Origin: Pogona vitticeps
Taxonomy: Eukaryota > Chordata > Lepidosauria > Squamata > Agamidae
Reading direction: 5' to 3'
Assembly (NCBI RefSeq): GCF_051106095.1
Contig: NC_135784.1
Span: forward strand, 150,571,428 to 150,635,427
DNA: 64,000 nucleotides
This document shows, piece after piece, positions 36,055 through 47,139 of this stretch (within the stretch, counting starts at the first letter, position 1; each line of letters begins with the position of its first letter). The position numbers and the translations under genes are program-made. Below the pieces are notes generated by a model. It was given only the letters and a program-made list of their open reading frames with translations. It searched no databases and had not been told where the DNA came from.

Positions 36055-39000
36055 ATGCCCTTGACTCGAAGCCAAATGGCGGAAATGGGTGAAGTGAAAG
36101 ACCCACAGGTGGACCAAGGTTCTGAGGATGAATTTGGCTCAGTGCAGGAGGACAGCACGGGAGAACAGAACCCAGAACTCAGAAAAATGGTCCTAGCCCA
36201 ACAGCATGAACTGAGGATGAGGGAATTAGACTTAAGAGAAAGAGCTGAAATCAGTCAGGCAGAGGCAGATGCCAAGAAAAGGGGAATGGCCATGAGGATG
36301 AAAGAGATGGAACTGAAACACCAAATTAGAATGGTACAATTAGAATTGGATTTCCTAAATAAGTTTATTAACAATTTATCAGTTGAAGAAATTTCGGAAA
36401 GAGAAAAGTATGAGGCTCAGGTCAGACAAAGTGAGCAAGATCTTGAAAAATATAATCAGCAAAAAGACATTAAATTAAAAGAAATCAGAGATAAGACTGA
36501 AGAAAAAGTAAAAGAGATAAAAGCTAGGGCTGAGGAAGAACTTTTACAGATCAGGGCTGAGTTTGAGGCTAAGCAAAAGGAGCTGGATTTGAGAATAAAA
36601 GAGAAGGAATTGCAGCTAGAAAAGAAACCAAAAGAAGGCACACAGGTTAAGGCACAACATCAAAACCTGAATTATTCTGAAGAAAACATGAGGGAAACAT
36701 GGGACCCTAAGTACTCCAAAGGGTTAGTTCAGAGCCCGCCAAAAATGGGCGGCCATTTTGTTGATAAAACTTCTGGGCAGAGCCAGTCCAGGAACCAGAT
36801 TTTGGAGGGAAAACCAAAACCAGATGAGAAAGACTCCAAGTACAGCAGAAAAGGTTATTTCTGTCAAGGAAAGGGCCATCTAATCTCAGAGTGTGAGAAA
36901 TTAAAGCAGCTAAAAGGAAATGTGCCTCATGATTTGAGTGGAACCAAGCCAAAAGCTGTGTTCTGTGTCCAGAAAGAGCAAAGCTCCTTGCCACTGAGGG
37001 AGCCTGTTGCCATGGCTACTCAATCTGGAACAGTTACATCTGCTGATCAGGCTGGGGAAAATGGTCCTCTTGTGGAGGTCAAGCGCTGCTTGCTAGTGAG
37101 AACAGATTCGCAGTTGTTTGAAACCGCAGGGGTGGACGTAGGAATACTTGACCATCAGTATAGGGGGCTGAGGGATACTTGTTCCCAGGTGACCCTGTGC
37201 CATCCAGATATTATTCCTAGGGAGTATATAATCCCAAATGAGAGCATAAAGGTGGCAGGGATTGAGGGACAGGTGATCTCGCTGCCAGTAGCTGAGGTAC
37301 CTGTGAACTTTCAAGGCTGGAGGGGAGTTTGGCGGCTAGCGATTTCATCGACTCTGCCAGCAGCCGTGCTCGTGGGAAATGACCTGGCTGAACATGTGAA
37401 ACGGGTGCTAGTGATTACACGCTCACAAGCTAACACAGGGACAGTTCAAGGGGGTATTGGAGAGCCCGAGACGGAAGCAGAGGGGAGTTCCGAAGCTGTG
37501 GTGGAAACCTTAACCACAGACAGCCGATTTGGCCAGGAGCAGAAGGCAGACGCCACTCTCCAAAAGTGTTTTGAACAGGTGACAGACGCTCAGCTGACAC
37601 CTGAAACCCCAGTGAGATTTCGAGAGAAAAAGGGAATTTTATATAGAGAGACCCTGAGGAATATCTCAAAAGGGGGAGATGGGATCAGAAGTCAGCTGGT
37701 GGTACCTGAAAAGTATCGCCCCATGATCTTACAAAGGGGGCACTCTGACATGTTTGCTGCGCACTTAGGGGTGAACAAAACACAACAGAGAATTACACAG
37801 AATTTTTACTGGCCTGAAATAGGGAAGCAGATCAAGGAGTTCTGTAAACAATGTGATGTGTGTCAGAGGCAGGGGAATAACCGTGACAGGACCAAAGCAA
37901 AGTTGTGCCCTTTGCCTGTGATTGACACTCCGTTCAAATGTATAGGGGTGGATATTGTGGGACCTTTGCCCAAGGCCACAAAGAGGGGGAACCGGTTCAT
38001 TCTCACCATTGTGGACCATGCCACGAGGTACCCCGAAGCCATTCCCTTGACTAACATTGAAACTAACACAGTGGCAGATGCCTTGGTGGGGTATATGTCC
38101 AGGATGGGATTTGCCTCAGAAATAATCACAGATTTGGGCGCATCGTTTACATCGAAGCTCATGAAACGGTTATGGCAAATCTGTGGAATTAAACACAAGG
38201 AAACCACTGCCTATCACCCCGAAAGTAATGGGTTAACGGAGAAGTTCAATGGGACTCTAATGCGCATGATTAGGGCTTACTTGGCAGAGAATCCAAACAA
38301 TTGGGACCAGAAGCTGCAATCCCTTTTGTTTGCTTATCGATCAGTGCCACAAGCCAGTACCGGGTTCAGTCCGTTTGAACTCTTGTTTGGGAGAAGGGTG
38401 AAAGGGCCCCTTGATTTAATCAAACAAAATTGGGAGCAGATCACCCAGGATGACCCACAAGATGTTGTGACATATATAGACTCTTTAAGGAATGACCTAA
38501 AGAGAAACCTAGAGCTAGCAGCAGAGACCCTGCAAGCTCAAAAGGTCAGAAAGAAAGCTTGGGATGACCAGGAAGGCAGGGAGAGGCGCTTTAACCCAGG
38601 GGAGGAAGTGCTTTGGCCTAGGCCCTGCAAAGAAAACAAACTGCAGCTGGGTAGCCCAGAAATAAAATACTTGGGTCACATAGTAGGGGGAGGAGTGATA
38701 AAACCCCTAGAGGCCAAAATAGAAGCAGTTCGTGATTGGCCCAGACCCAACACCAAGAAAAAAGTCAAATCATTTCTTGGGTTGGTGGGCTACTACAGAA
38801 AGTTCATCCCGAGGTTTAGCGAGATTGCGGCTCCGCTGACCGATCTGACGCGGAAGAAGACTGATGACCGCATCCCGTGGACCAGCGACTGTGAGGAGGC
38901 GTTCCAGAGGTTGAAGGAGGCCCTCATCAACTATCCAGTGCTGCGTGCTCCAGACTTCGACCGGGAGTTCATCATCTACACCGATGCGTCTAACAGCGGG

Positions 39001-39342
39001 GTAGGAGCAGTTCTTTGCCAGGAGGATGAGAATGGTGACCAGCATCCAGTGTCCTACCTGAGTAGGAAACTCCAGAAAGGTGAGAGACATTTGGCAACCG
39101 TGGAAAAGGAGTGCCTGGCCATAGTCTACGCGATCCAGAAGGCCAAGCCTTACATCTGGGGAAGACATTTTATTCTGTGCACTGACCATTCACCACTGCA
39201 ATGGTTAAAGACAATGAAAACCCACAATAGCAAACTTATGAGGTGGGCTTTAAACCTGCAGGACTATGACTTTGAAGTGAAGGTGGTCAGAGGGTCAGTG
39301 AACTGTGTTGCTGACGCCTTGTCAAGAAGACCCGAAGAATGA
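36055..39342 (+). CDS. LTR-element Gag/Pol-like reading frame, 1095 codons
   Basis: One long open frame of a fossil LTR element. Parts in order: a charged coiled-coil Gag-like region (about residues 45-205); a CCHC-like zinc-knuckle segment (about 267-280); an aspartic-protease-like part ending AVLVGNDL (about 362-450); integrase with an HHCC-type zinc region (562-603), a catalytic core with GVDIVGP, ITDLGASF and the glutamate of NGLTEK (about 632, 692, 729), and YRSVPQASTGFSPFELLFGR; then the end of reverse transcriptase (YLGHI, KSFLGLVGYYRKFIPRFSE) and RNase H (IIYTDASNSGVGAVLC, ending ADALSRR). The set is incomplete against a whole pol, so the product is unlikely to be a full replicase. 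The start at 36055 is simply the first long-frame ATG. Confidence 0.8.
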   Translation: MPLTRSQMAEMGEVKDPQVDQGSEDEFGSVQEDSTGEQNPELRKMVLAQQHELRMRELDLRERAEISQAEADAKKRGMAMRMKEMELKHQIRMVQLELDFLNKFINNLSVEEISEREKYEAQVRQSEQDLEKYNQQKDIKLKEIRDKTEEKVKEIKARAEEELLQIRAEFEAKQKELDLRIKEKELQLEKKPKEGTQVKAQHQNLNYSEENMRETWDPKYSKGLVQSPPKMGGHFVDKTSGQSQSRNQILEGKPKPDEKDSKYSRKGYFCQGKGHLISECEKLKQLKGNVPHDLSGTKPKAVFCVQKEQSSLPLREPVAMATQSGTVTSADQAGENGPLVEVKRCLLVRTDSQLFETAGVDVGILDHQYRGLRDTCSQVTLCHPDIIPREYIIPNESIKVAGIEGQVISLPVAEVPVNFQGWRGVWRLAISSTLPAAVLVGNDLAEHVKRVLVITRSQANTGTVQGGIGEPETEAEGSSEAVVETLTTDSRFGQEQKADATLQKCFEQVTDAQLTPETPVRFREKKGILYRETLRNISKGGDGIRSQLVVPEKYRPMILQRGHSDMFAAHLGVNKTQQRITQNFYWPEIGKQIKEFCKQCDVCQRQGNNRDRTKAKLCPLPVIDTPFKCIGVDIVGPLPKATKRGNRFILTIVDHATRYPEAIPLTNIETNTVADALVGYMSRMGFASEIITDLGASFTSKLMKRLWQICGIKHKETTAYHPESNGLTEKFNGTLMRMIRAYLAENPNNWDQKLQSLLFAYRSVPQASTGFSPFELLFGRRVKGPLDLIKQNWEQITQDDPQDVVTYIDSLRNDLKRNLELAAETLQAQKVRKKAWDDQEGRERRFNPGEEVLWPRPCKENKLQLGSPEIKYLGHIVGGGVIKPLEAKIEAVRDWPRPNTKKKVKSFLGLVGYYRKFIPRFSEIAAPLTDLTRKKTDDRIPWTSDCEEAFQRLKEALINYPVLRAPDFDREFIIYTDASNSGVGAVLCQEDENGDQHPVSYLSRKLQKGERHLATVEKECLAIVYAIQKAKPYIWGRHFILCTDHSPLQWLKTMKTHNSKLMRWALNLQDYDFEVKVVRGSVNCVADALSRRPEE

Positions 39343-39603
39343 AGACGGCGAAAGAAACATGGACTATGTATATATTTTGGTGACCAAAGGTTAAATGTAC
39401 TTGTTTATTACACATGTTTGGTTTGTATGAATAAAGGTAACTTGATGTATTGTAAATGGTAAATGTTTAAATGCCTAATTGATATGTTTATCCTAGAGTA
39501 AGTATGGTATTGTATGTTAATGTATAACTGTTTTTGTATGTTTTAGATCCAGGTTGTTTTTTGGAGAAAAGCACCTTAGCTTTCCCCCTACAAAACAACT
39601 TAT

Positions 39604-39615
39604 AAAGAGGGGAGG
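39604..39615 (+). promoter_or_regulatory. Polypurine tract
   Basis: AAAGAGGGGAGG directly before the 3' LTR, the usual plus-strand priming site of LTR elements. Confidence 0.75.
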
Positions 39616-40130
39616 TGTTACATACAGCACTGATGTTACCTGTCTGTCATGGGTTTGGAGGGAAAGTTCCATCCTATGGGGAGTGGAAGGCGGGACATCA
39701 GGAGGAGGGGCTGTACTGTATATATATGTGGGGTTTGTGTGGAGAAGTTAAGGAGAGCTGAAGAAGAAGCTGGGAAGAAGAAGCTGGTGTGGGAGTCTGT
39801 GTGTCAGACAGGGTACTACTGTGTGTCAGTCAGTACCAACCTGATAGGTTCAGGTGTCTTTATGGGTAGCCAGAACTGATAGGTTCAGGGTCTGTGCTTT
39901 ATTTAAAGGTGTTCTGTGTGAACCAAACTGGTGTAGGTGTGATTGAGACTAAGCCACGTTACTGTATCCTATTCACTTGATCATTTTATTTTCCCTGTGT
40001 GTTATTTAAATGAACCTTATTCCTTTGTTTGTTAAAAATCCATTCCTGGTCTGTGTGACTCCTTACAGGGAATGGTTGGTGGCAGCTTAGTGAAACTGTG
40101 GCATATCCCAGTAGGTCTGGGTTTGTCACA
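39616..40130 (+). repeat. 3' LTR
   Basis: 515 bp, same length as the 5' LTR and differing at about two positions. It is followed by the AGCTC target duplication and then by the continuing LINE reading. Confidence 0.95.
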
Positions 40131-40560
40131 AGCTCCATTTCACATGGTTTTCCCAATCCACAGTTAAAAGTGGCCAAATTGAGGGAGGCTAAAAAGGTGA
40201 CAACAAGGAACTGGGCCTTGGTGGTGGTGGCTCTTATTCTACGGAACAGGCTTCCAGTTGAGGTACACCAGGCTCTGTCTTTCCTAATACAGTATTTAGG
40301 AAATTAATTAAGAAAGATTAATTAAGTTAAAACAACCTTTGAGAATGTACAGTATTCCCAAATACTGTTAATATTCAATTTTAAATGTAGGTCTTTTTTC
40401 ACTAATTGCATTTGAGTTGGTGCATCATCATATTAATTATGTTGATATAGGGGGCTGGGATTGGGAGGTTTTGTGTTTTATTCTGTAAACTGCCCAGAGT
40501 AACGTGTGGCACTAATGAGACAGTATACAACTCAAATAAAAAATCAATAAATGCATTATC

Positions 40561-41377
40561 AGTTTATATTGGTTTTCCACATTGTAACATGTAAAGTTAT
40601 CACCCAGGAATTCTTGGAACTGTAATTTGCAGGGGTACTAAAACCTCTGTCACTTACTTCATCTCTGCCTTCCTCCCCAAAATTATGGCTGAGATCCAAT
40701 AGCAAGTTGTAAGTAGGTCCATTGAATCAATGGAACGTACATAGGTGTTGACTCAGCAAATCCCTACTGATTCAGTGGGCGTGTTCTAGTTGTGATTTAT
40801 TATTGGATATTAACTCCTCCCACCCAGAGTCCCTGGAAGGATGAAATAATTGTCACACAAATTAAATCTGCAGTAAAGAATGGACTGTGCCATAACCCTG
40901 CTGGAATTTGCTTTGGCTGTTCAGTGTGAAGTGGTCCAAAAAGTTGGTAGGCAAGCAAAATGGAAGCAGTTTATACCTGCTGTAAAGGAAGCAGGCAATT
41001 GTTTGCTCTTCTCCAAAATATAAAAAGTAGTTCGGAAGAGGAATTGGTGTTCATGTTGTTTATCCAGCTTTTATCTGTGGTACAAAGATCATACAAACGT
41101 TGGAGATAATACAAAAACATGCAAAACATGTTTGACTGGAGGGGATAGCTCAAAAGTGAGTTTTCCAAGTGCTGGTGGTATGGGATAATTTGCCAAACTG
41201 CTTGTGCTGTGGACATACTCTTGGGAGCACACACTCACTCTGCCACAGGCTGACAGGGATGAAATTGGATGCAGTCTTCCCCCACCCCTGTGGTCAGTGA
41301 GTGACATCACTGTCAGATGAGCCACTCCTCAGTATCTTACACATTAATACAACTTCTTCCCTCCCTCCCGCCTGCAA

Positions 41378-41411
<34 letters not shown>

Positions 41412-42570
41412 TTTGCAGAGTTTTCCAAACACAGCCACTCCCTGCTAAGCTGCACAGAGAATTTCATGGAGGGGAAGTCATGGCTGTGGGTGGAGACCAA
41501 GCTGAGTTCAGTGAGGAGGCCTGAGCCAGCCTGACTCACATTCTGCGGGTCCCTCTTGGGCTGGGACCAGAATGAGGACATTGGCGAATTGCCTTTGGAA
41601 CCTAGAAAGCCCTCCTGCAGCTTGTGAAAGGGACGCCACCTCTGGTTTCTTTCGGGTCCTTGTGGTGCCCTGGGAGGCTGCCAAACACCATGGCGCCCAA
41701 TACTACAGAATTCTTGTCTGCAAATTATTTTCCTCCATGGGAAGGCAAAGGGCTTCAGCTACTCAATGATGATCTGCAACACAAATCTCAGTACTGTACT
41801 GTACTTATTTTGCACTTGTTACCTTTATTCAGCATGAGCGGATGGAGGAATAAACTCTCACACTCAGTCAAATACCGCAGGATTTGCTGCAGGTGTAAAA
41901 TGGGTGCATTTGCTTTCTTCCCCCCCCCCCCATCACATGACACAAAGGCCAATTCAAATCAGTTTGGACCCTTTTCTCTCTGCCTCGGGAGCTTCTACCT
42001 TTTTGCAAGCTGAACTATTCAAATGGATTTTCCCCCCAAGTGATCAGTTGTTTTGTACTATAAAAGGACAGGGTGGGTGAGTGGGCAAGCTTGTATGTGT
42101 ACATTGTGGAAGCTTGTATGTGTTTGTATATTGTGGAGAACTTTCGAAAACTATGCCTTTTCCCTAGCACCATGCAACATTTTAAATAGCATAGCCCACC
42201 AGCTTTACAATGAATCTTAAAAGGAGAGCCAAGGATCAGCAGAGGCCAGGATCAAAGGGAGGGTGCCCTGGCACAGATCAAACAGCATCAAACTGAGGGG
42301 GTCAACAATGCCCTGAAACAATCCACAGTCTCCATCTGATCAACTAACCCATAACATACGCTGCAAATCAAGTTGCAGCGAAGCCAAATCGCTCCAGTTC
42401 AGCTTGCTGGTATAGTTGCTGCCTTATTCAGACATGTGTTCTGCACTGCCCCCTGTACATTGAAATAGACGCCTCCTGTGGCAAGCAAGGCCAGCTCCGC
42501 TTTCTTTTCTGAGTTTCCAGCAGATGGCAAAACTATAATATTCTGAATGGCCTTTAAACTGGCATGTAGA
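40561..42570. other. Intergenic, nothing recognised
   Basis: A short CT/CA run lies at about 41381-41411 and a C run near 41922. A scrap with AATTCTTGGAACTGTAATTTG near 40610 resembles hAT-like MITEs. No exon recognised. Confidence 0.45.
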
Positions 42571-42571
42571 C

Positions 42572-42860
42572 TGCTGTTTGTTGTTGTTGTTGTTGTTGTT
42601 ATGTACCATCAAGTTGCCTCTGTCTTATGGCAGCCCTAGGAATGAGCCATCTCCAAAAGCTCCTGTCCTCTCAACAGCACTGCTAAGCTCTTGCAAACTC
42701 AAGACTGTGGGTTCCTTTAGGGAGTCAGTCCACCTCATATTTGGTCTTCCTCTTTTCCTGATGCCTTCCACGTTTCCCAGTATTCTTGTGTTTTCTTTTC
42801 TTTTCAGAGAATCTTGCCTTTTCCTGATGAGCTCAAATTAGGACAGCTTCCATTTCCATA
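42572..42860 (-). mobile_element. RTE-family LINE 3' end
   Basis: The plus strand begins with (GTT)n at 42573-42600 and then reads TATGTACCATCAAGTTGCC... GGGAGTCAGTCCACCTCATA TTTGGTCTTCCTCTTTTCC. It matches the nested RTE copy at 20.93-21.16 kb in the same orientation. On the minus strand this is the RTE C-terminus (KRRKTKYEVD-like) and tail. Confidence 0.75.
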
Positions 42861-43322
42861 TATTTGCACCCAAAGATAATTGATTTCATCTAGGTTAAGA
42901 CTATTCTTAAAGGACGTTTTATCTTTTTATCATACACAGTTTTGAAAGGGCTAGCAGGAAAGACTTTAACCATTATGTTTAATATAATAATAAAAAATAA
43001 AATGAAAACACAGTACATTGTGCTGCAGACAAGTCTCAACTGGTTCTCAAGATCTGGTCAAACTTGTACATTTATGTGTGCGAGGCAATGTAAAAAACTG
43101 CACATACCACATTCCATTATCTGCCACTTTTTACTTTTCCCTTCTTGTTGGTATCCCCACATGCAAAAGACATTGGTCTTTATCAAAATAGTGTACAGTA
43201 AGCGACAGAAGCATGCCATTTCATTTCCAGGGCATTGGCACAGTCGTCCTTCCTCAATATCTGAGTGTATCAAAAGCAAATTTTCTCAGCTGCTTCAATC
43301 CACTAATTTATTTAGATCCCCA

Positions 43323-43852
43323 TTTGTTTGTTGCTGTTTAGTCATTAAGTCATGTCTGACCCTTCGTGACCCTATGGACCAGAGCATGCCAGGCCCTCCT
43401 GTGTTCCACTGCCTCCTGGAGTTGGGTCAAATTCATGTTGGTAGCTTTGATGACCATCTCTCCTACAGGGAAAAAAATGCAGGCAGTTGGACTGGACCAT
43501 ATCAACAAATGAGGTGGAGGTCGTTTGTAAAGTTAATGGCTCTTAATAGTTCTTTCAAGAGAAAGCCATCCCCGTTTCCAAGCCATAGAGCCAGCGTTTT
43601 GTCCGAAGACAATCTTCCGTGGTCACATGGCCAGTGCGACTTAGACACGGAATGCTGTTACCTTCCCACCGAAGTGGTACCTATTTATTTACTTGCATTT
43701 GCATGCTTTCGAACCGCTAGGTTGGTGGGAGCTGGGACAAGCGACGGGAGCTCACTCTGTCGCGTGGATTCGATCTTACGACTGCTTGGTCTTCTGACCC
43801 TGCAGCACCCAAAGGCTTCTGCGGTTTAGCCTGCAGCGCCACTACATCCCCT
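43323..43852 (-). mobile_element. Chimeric retro-insert: Sauria SINE head, 114-bp unique segment, BovB tail
   Basis: On the minus strand 43852-43569 is a Sauria-type SINE from its GGGGATGTAGTGGCGC head to the GGAAACGG point inside its body. 43568-43455 is a segment found again at 46161-46047. 43454-43323 is the BovB 3' end (coding IKATNMNLTQLQEAVE), with an A-rich tail toward 43323. Each junction shows one or two shared bases. The normal SINE tail (present at 8318-8661) is missing here. The structure is that expected of template switching during target-primed reverse transcription, but a later insertion or gene conversion cannot be excluded. Confidence 0.7.
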
Positions 43853-46046
43853 GGATACATCCAGACAGGAAAAAAAAGCCCCCGAAGACACTGGATTTTC
43901 CCATTTTGAAAAAGTGGCATTTTTGTAGTGCTCAGTGATGCAGGGGAAGCCTGGGGCCCACTGGTGACTCATCCATTAGGCAGGGCAGGTGGGGTGCTGC
44001 CCTACTTCAGGCTTGGACTATCCCCCCCCCCGCTCAGCTATTCTATTCTTGTCTCCCCCCTTAATGGAAGCAGAAATTATTTATTTATTAATTTAAAAAA
44101 ATATTTTTATCTTCTCTTTCTCCCCAAGGTGGCGACCACCCCATCCCTATGGGCAGGGGCTGCTGGGAGTTGCAGTGCAAAATAGCTAGGGGATGCTGGC
44201 TTCAGGAACTCTCTCAGCCCAGCCTTATCCACCTGCTCCTTTCCTAGCCTTCACATGGAGGTGATCCGTAGGACGCCCTGCCCTGTTGTGGCTGCCTGGC
44301 CCAAATCGCCCATTCCTCTCGCCAGCAACCGTTTCCTCCCTTGTCAGCATGACGGGCCGCTTGACTGAAGACGCAGCTCCTCTCCCTCACACACCCTTTT
44401 CATTCCAACCCTCCTTTCTTTTTTTGTCGAGTGGCATGTTTTAAGGGAGCTTTCTCAGAGGAATCTCTGAGCACCCCCGTTCCATCTGGGGGGAAAAGCC
44501 GCATCCCTGGGAGTGACAGAAGCTCCAACCCGGCAGTGGCCACGTAGTAAATCACCCCAGAGAGCTGGAGAGAGCCTTTCCCTGAGACTAGAGCCAGGGC
44601 CTGACACAAGTCAACAGGAATTTACCGAGGTTGTGGCTTGGACTGGAAGGAGATCTTCTGGCACAGAGACATATTACATACGCGCCAAGTTAATTGCATG
44701 CACATAGGCACCACACTGTTTGCATACACTACGATCACACGCACTAACTACATTTACTGAGCATTCACTGCCATGTGCCCGTAAGTTCAGAGAGGGCCCC
44801 TCTGATTGTGCTGATATGTAACCAAACTGAAACACATCCACTACTTCCATGCACACCCATGCTCACGTTAGCATCTGGATTGACACACTTACAGATCCTG
44901 CCCAGACATTTTTGTGGTGTTTACCTGGAACATTAACTGCCCACCTGTCCTCCTCTTGTATCAGAAAGAGGCTGCCACTCTCCACGTGCACGGGAGCTCC
45001 TTCCCTCCCATGCACACAGACAAACCCACACTTTGGCTCCCTTCCACTCTGGGCTTAATTTTAAGCCTGTTCTTGTCAAACGGAGCCTCGCAGGACTTTC
45101 CCCAACACATGCATGATGGCCAAGGAAGATTTTATGCACCTTGCCTAGAATGCCAAAGAGGCTCTGCTGGGTGGACTCCATGTCCAGGCAGTGCCTTGGG
45201 CAGCTCTGCTGGACCCCTGCAAAAAAGGGAGTGCATGCCCAAGGGAGAGCCTCCACCCTCTCTGGCCAGTGAGGGATTGCAGTGAAAGACCAGTAGGTGG
45301 TTCGGCAAGCTACCTTTCTGGTCTCAACTTGAATCAGCTTCCCAAAGGAGACCTGAGGCTCCTCAGAGCAGCTGGAAAACCACCAGGGGTTTAGCAATCA
45401 CTCCTGACCTTTTTGGCTTTAATGCTAGGACTCAGGTTTGAGAAAGATCAATACAGAGAGAGAGAGACCTTCTCATCCTTGGCAGAGTAATTTTTCCTTT
45501 GCCACTCTTTGCTACCTTGGGCTCTCACATATTTGACACTTGGGAATAGGGTTCTGGGTCATAAGACATGTCTGACTTGCACAAATGTCGAGTGCTTGAC
45601 AATTTATGCATCATTGCATCGCCTCCAGCTGCTGCTTATGGGCAGGTCTGGGGATTTCCAGGTTCAAACATACTAAAAAATGTATTTTATAGAAAAATTC
45701 AAGACATTCACAGGAGGTATACCACTGTCCTTCCAACACGAAGCCATAGGTGAGAACTCAATCAGGCCACAACCCGAAGCAGCATCAGCAGGCCTGAGAA
45801 AAACGCACCTGCATCTCTGTTCCCATGCATCTGAATGGAAGAATGGAAAGACACACACTTCTTATTAGATACCTAAATGAGCATGTGCACATGGGCGCCC
45901 CTCCACCTTATGAACTTAGTGAATCATTAGTATAGGGAATTTTTTGCCACTTTTTCATACTATTCTTGGTGGACCTGCTGAACTCTCTATCAGTGAAGTG
46001 CTGTTAATTAGAAAGTGCAGGAGCTCATCATGACCATTTTCATAGC
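43853..46046. other. Intergenic, nothing recognised
   Basis: A MITE-like scrap lies at about 44140-44200 (GGGGCTGCTGGGAGTTGCAG). No exon, RNA gene or other repeat recognised. Open frames of 120-150 codons near 45 kb on both strands have no domain. Confidence 0.4.
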
Positions 46047-46161
46047 CATCCCTCCTACAGGGGAAAAAAATGCAGGCAGTTGGACTGGACCATATCAACA
46101 AATGAGGTGGAGGTCGTTTGTAAAGTTAATGGCTCTTAATAGTTCTTTCAAGAGAAAGCCA
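46047..46161. repeat. Likely source copy of the 114-bp segment
   Basis: It matches 43455-43569 with about two differences (one substitution, one G of indel). Outside these borders the two loci share nothing. It is not flanked by repeat sequence that I recognise, which makes it the more likely original. It lies about 0.5 kb beyond the candidate WNT10B polyadenylation site, on the downstream side. Confidence 0.85.
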
Positions 46162-46635
46162 CCCGTGGATTCTCCATTTAAATACCAAGCAGTTCTGTTG
46201 CCCAGCAGTGATCCTCAGAATGATGCACATGACACCTGCTTTGCTTTGTTCTGTTTGAGCTGCCGTGTGTCCTGCCTCTGGTGGTCATTCTTTGAAAAAA
46301 GGGTGTTTTCCATTTTACTAGGGAATCAGCTGAAGAGAGTGCAAAGTTAAGAGACTGGTTAAAAAAAAACAGAAAGCAAACCCTCCATCCCAAAACCCTA
46401 TTTTGGAATCAGCGCTTACATGCACTTAACCACATGCAGGAAAGTTTTGGAAGAGTCAAAATCAGTTTCCCCTGAAGGAAGCAAATGAGAGCTTCAACTA
46501 GCCATTGTTGACATTTCCAAATACTGTACAAACATCACCTTCTGCCTCGTATAGCCCAACCTATGATAAAAATGGCCACCAGCCACTGAATAGATCCAGC
46601 CATCCTGAATGAATCTAAGGAGCAGAAATAACATC

Positions 46636-46641
46636 TTTATT
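46636..46641 (-). terminator. WNT10B: Candidate WNT10B polyadenylation signal
   Basis: AATAAA on the minus strand, about 1.36 kb after the WNT10B stop. It implies a 3' UTR at 48000-46.62 kb that would include the compound microsatellite at 47034-47136. Only the hexamer supports it. Confidence 0.35.
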
Positions 46642-47033
46642 CCATTAGCAATATTAACCGGTATGACAAACACAGATCAATGATGGATAAAAACAATAAA
46701 TTAACTCTAGAGTAGAACACTGCCAGTGCCACTTTGCTGGTGCGCTGATACTGTATGTGGTTGTTTGCTGTTCCAAACAGTGGCAACACTTGTCAAACTC
46801 TCCCCTCCATTTTGCCTCCTCAGAGCTTCTCCTGATTGCTGTACATGTGCTCACACACTCTTTTGCACATGTGCATGCACGAGAAAGGGGGTGCCTTAAA
46901 TGCTTTGCCGGATGCATGATGAGGGATGGGCTGCAGATATGCATGTGCATGCACACATGTCCACCCACCCACAAGCTCTCCACCTAAAGGAATGGTGGCC
47001 CCAAGTCCTTCTTTCCTGAATGTATTGGGCTCG

Positions 47034-47139
<106 letters not shown>

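Larger units (their letters stand above)
35095..40130 (+). mobile_element. Gmr1-like Ty3/Gypsy LTR retrotransposon
   Basis: A 5036-bp unit with two 515-bp direct LTRs (TG...CA) that differ at about two positions, a 5-bp target duplication AGCTC (35090-35094, 40131-40135), and a purine tract AAAGAGGGGAGG just before the 3' LTR. The inner frame places protease and integrase before the RNase H part. In the ordinary Gypsy order integrase is last; integrase-first marks the Gmr1-like clade of deuterostome elements. The near-identical LTRs show a very recent insertion. Not every part of a full pol is recognisable, so I treat it as a broken copy with at least one internal loss, probably moved with help from a complete relative. 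Confidence 0.88.
33950..40560 (+). mobile_element. L2/CR1-lineage LINE, split by two later insertions
   Basis: Segments 33950-34346, 34485-35094 and 40131-40560 form one LINE. They read FYLGFRPHQGMETVLVTL, LHYRVPHGSIIPPMLFTIYM, then the YADD-like YADN, then LSVEAQISAVARSAFCQLWL and NTLYVGLPLKIVQTLQ, and past the LTR element the C-terminus ILRNRLPVEVHQALSFLIQY and a 3' UTR with TAAACTGCCCAGAGTAACG and an AATAAA-rich end. It was interrupted first or second by a BovB tail and by a Gmr1-like LTR element. It is old and broken. Confidence 0.8.

Noticed and set aside
36055-36700. Coiled-coil N-terminal part considered as a host gene exon
   Set aside because: It is continuous with protease and integrase, and lies between matched LTRs, so it belongs to the LTR element.
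42942-43829. 295-codon plus-strand open frame
   Set aside because: It reads antisense through a BovB tail, the duplicated 114-bp segment and a SINE; not a gene.
44933-45397. 154-codon minus-strand frame between the two genes
   Set aside because: No domain, no conserved splice sites and overlapping frames on the other strand; I cannot support it as a gene.
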